Part shown: positions 63,802-64,000 of the stretch, piece by piece
How positions within the stretch are numbered: position 1 is the first letter of the stretch
How the letters are laid out: each line of letters opens with the position of its first letter
Assembly (NCBI GenBank): GCA_037349315.1
Contig: JBAIAC010000214.1
Coordinates: 1,302,001 to 1,366,000 of the forward strand
DNA: 64,000 bases
Direction: 5' to 3'
Origin: Chelydra serpentina
Taxonomy: Eukaryota; Chordata; Testudines; Chelydridae
The notes under the pieces: generated by a model
Told to the model about the DNA's origin: nothing
Seen by the model: only the letters and a program-made list of their open reading frames with translations
Databases searched by the model: none
Made by a program: the position numbers and the translations under genes

Positions 63802-63890
63802 GTGAGAGGAGGGAGAGAGGGAGGGCCGGGGGCTGTGGCTGTGCGGCTGGGACCCCAGACTAGACAGAGGGGGGGGCGGGCATGGCCGGG

Positions 63891-64000
63891 TGTGACGATG
63901 CTGGTTCTGGCAGGACCCCACTGAGAGTGCCAGTTCAGGACAAATTGCTTCAAGCAGGGCAACTACAGCCCAAGGCTGGGGTTTTTCCACCTCTAAGACA
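63891..64000 (-). mobile_element. LTR-like repeat family A, copy 3 (cut by window end)
   Basis: tgtgacgatgctggttctgg and the following 90 bases match the starts of 19845-20908 and 30799-31877. It begins about 90 bp after exon 23. Confidence 0.75.

Overview
The window is vertebrate nuclear DNA, most likely from a turtle or another non-avian reptile. It contains several ages of CR1 LINEs, including copies with the typical ATTCTATG-type tail. It also has a MIR-like SINE tail, Ty3/Gypsy elements of the Gmr1 type, a DIRS-type tyrosine-recombinase retrotransposon, and GC-rich interspersed repeats of a kind I associate with turtle genomes. The species assignment is inference. Very high GC and dense minisatellites would fit a microchromosome, which I cannot test here.

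The only host gene I can support runs along the whole + strand. It is 23 consecutive exons (867-63801, about 3.74 kb of coding sequence, about 1,245 codons) of a spectraplakin, the MACF1/dystonin family of giant actin-microtubule cross-linkers. The exons encode about 11 consecutive spectrin repeats of the distal rod. The actin-binding and plakin domains would lie upstream of the window; the last repeats, EF hands and GAR domain would lie downstream. All exons join in phase with no stop. All introns are GT-AG except the second, which uses a GC donor (CAG|gcaagt). From memory, the encoded sequence looks too diverged from mammalian MACF1 or DST to be a plain orthologue, so a third, MACF1-like paralogue is possible.

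Layout. 1-1353: exons 1-2. 1354-17742: a 16.4-kb intron with a 38-bp minisatellite of CTCF-like motifs, then a CR1 LINE split by two nested insertions, a complete Gmr1-like Gypsy element (4327-10377, 5-bp target duplication GCCCC) and a complete-length but decayed DIRS element (10762-16876). 17743-25384: exons 3-6, more CR1 debris, an LTR-like repeat and a 2.9-kb array of 55-bp units. 25385-37591: exons 7-13 with C-rich, G-rich and short-unit minisatellites. 37592-47641: a 10-kb intron made of one 50-bp-unit minisatellite split by a second Gmr1-like Gypsy element (38187-44670, minus strand, duplication GAGGG). That element is itself split by a solo LTR (41143-41700, duplication TAAAG). 47642-63801: exons 14-23, nested LTRs, five further arrays including a 3.4-kb array of about 59-bp units, and the last exon.

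The gene and the repeats do not form a functional system. The interest lies in the possible extra spectraplakin paralogue, in a gene whose introns hold about a dozen unrelated minisatellites, and in well-preserved nested retroelements: an integrase-before-RT Gypsy whose capsid resembles a SCAN domain, and a DIRS element with its internal complementary region still readable. I saw no tRNA, rRNA, CRISPR or bacterial-type feature. Most long open frames in the window are stop-free minisatellites and are not listed as genes.
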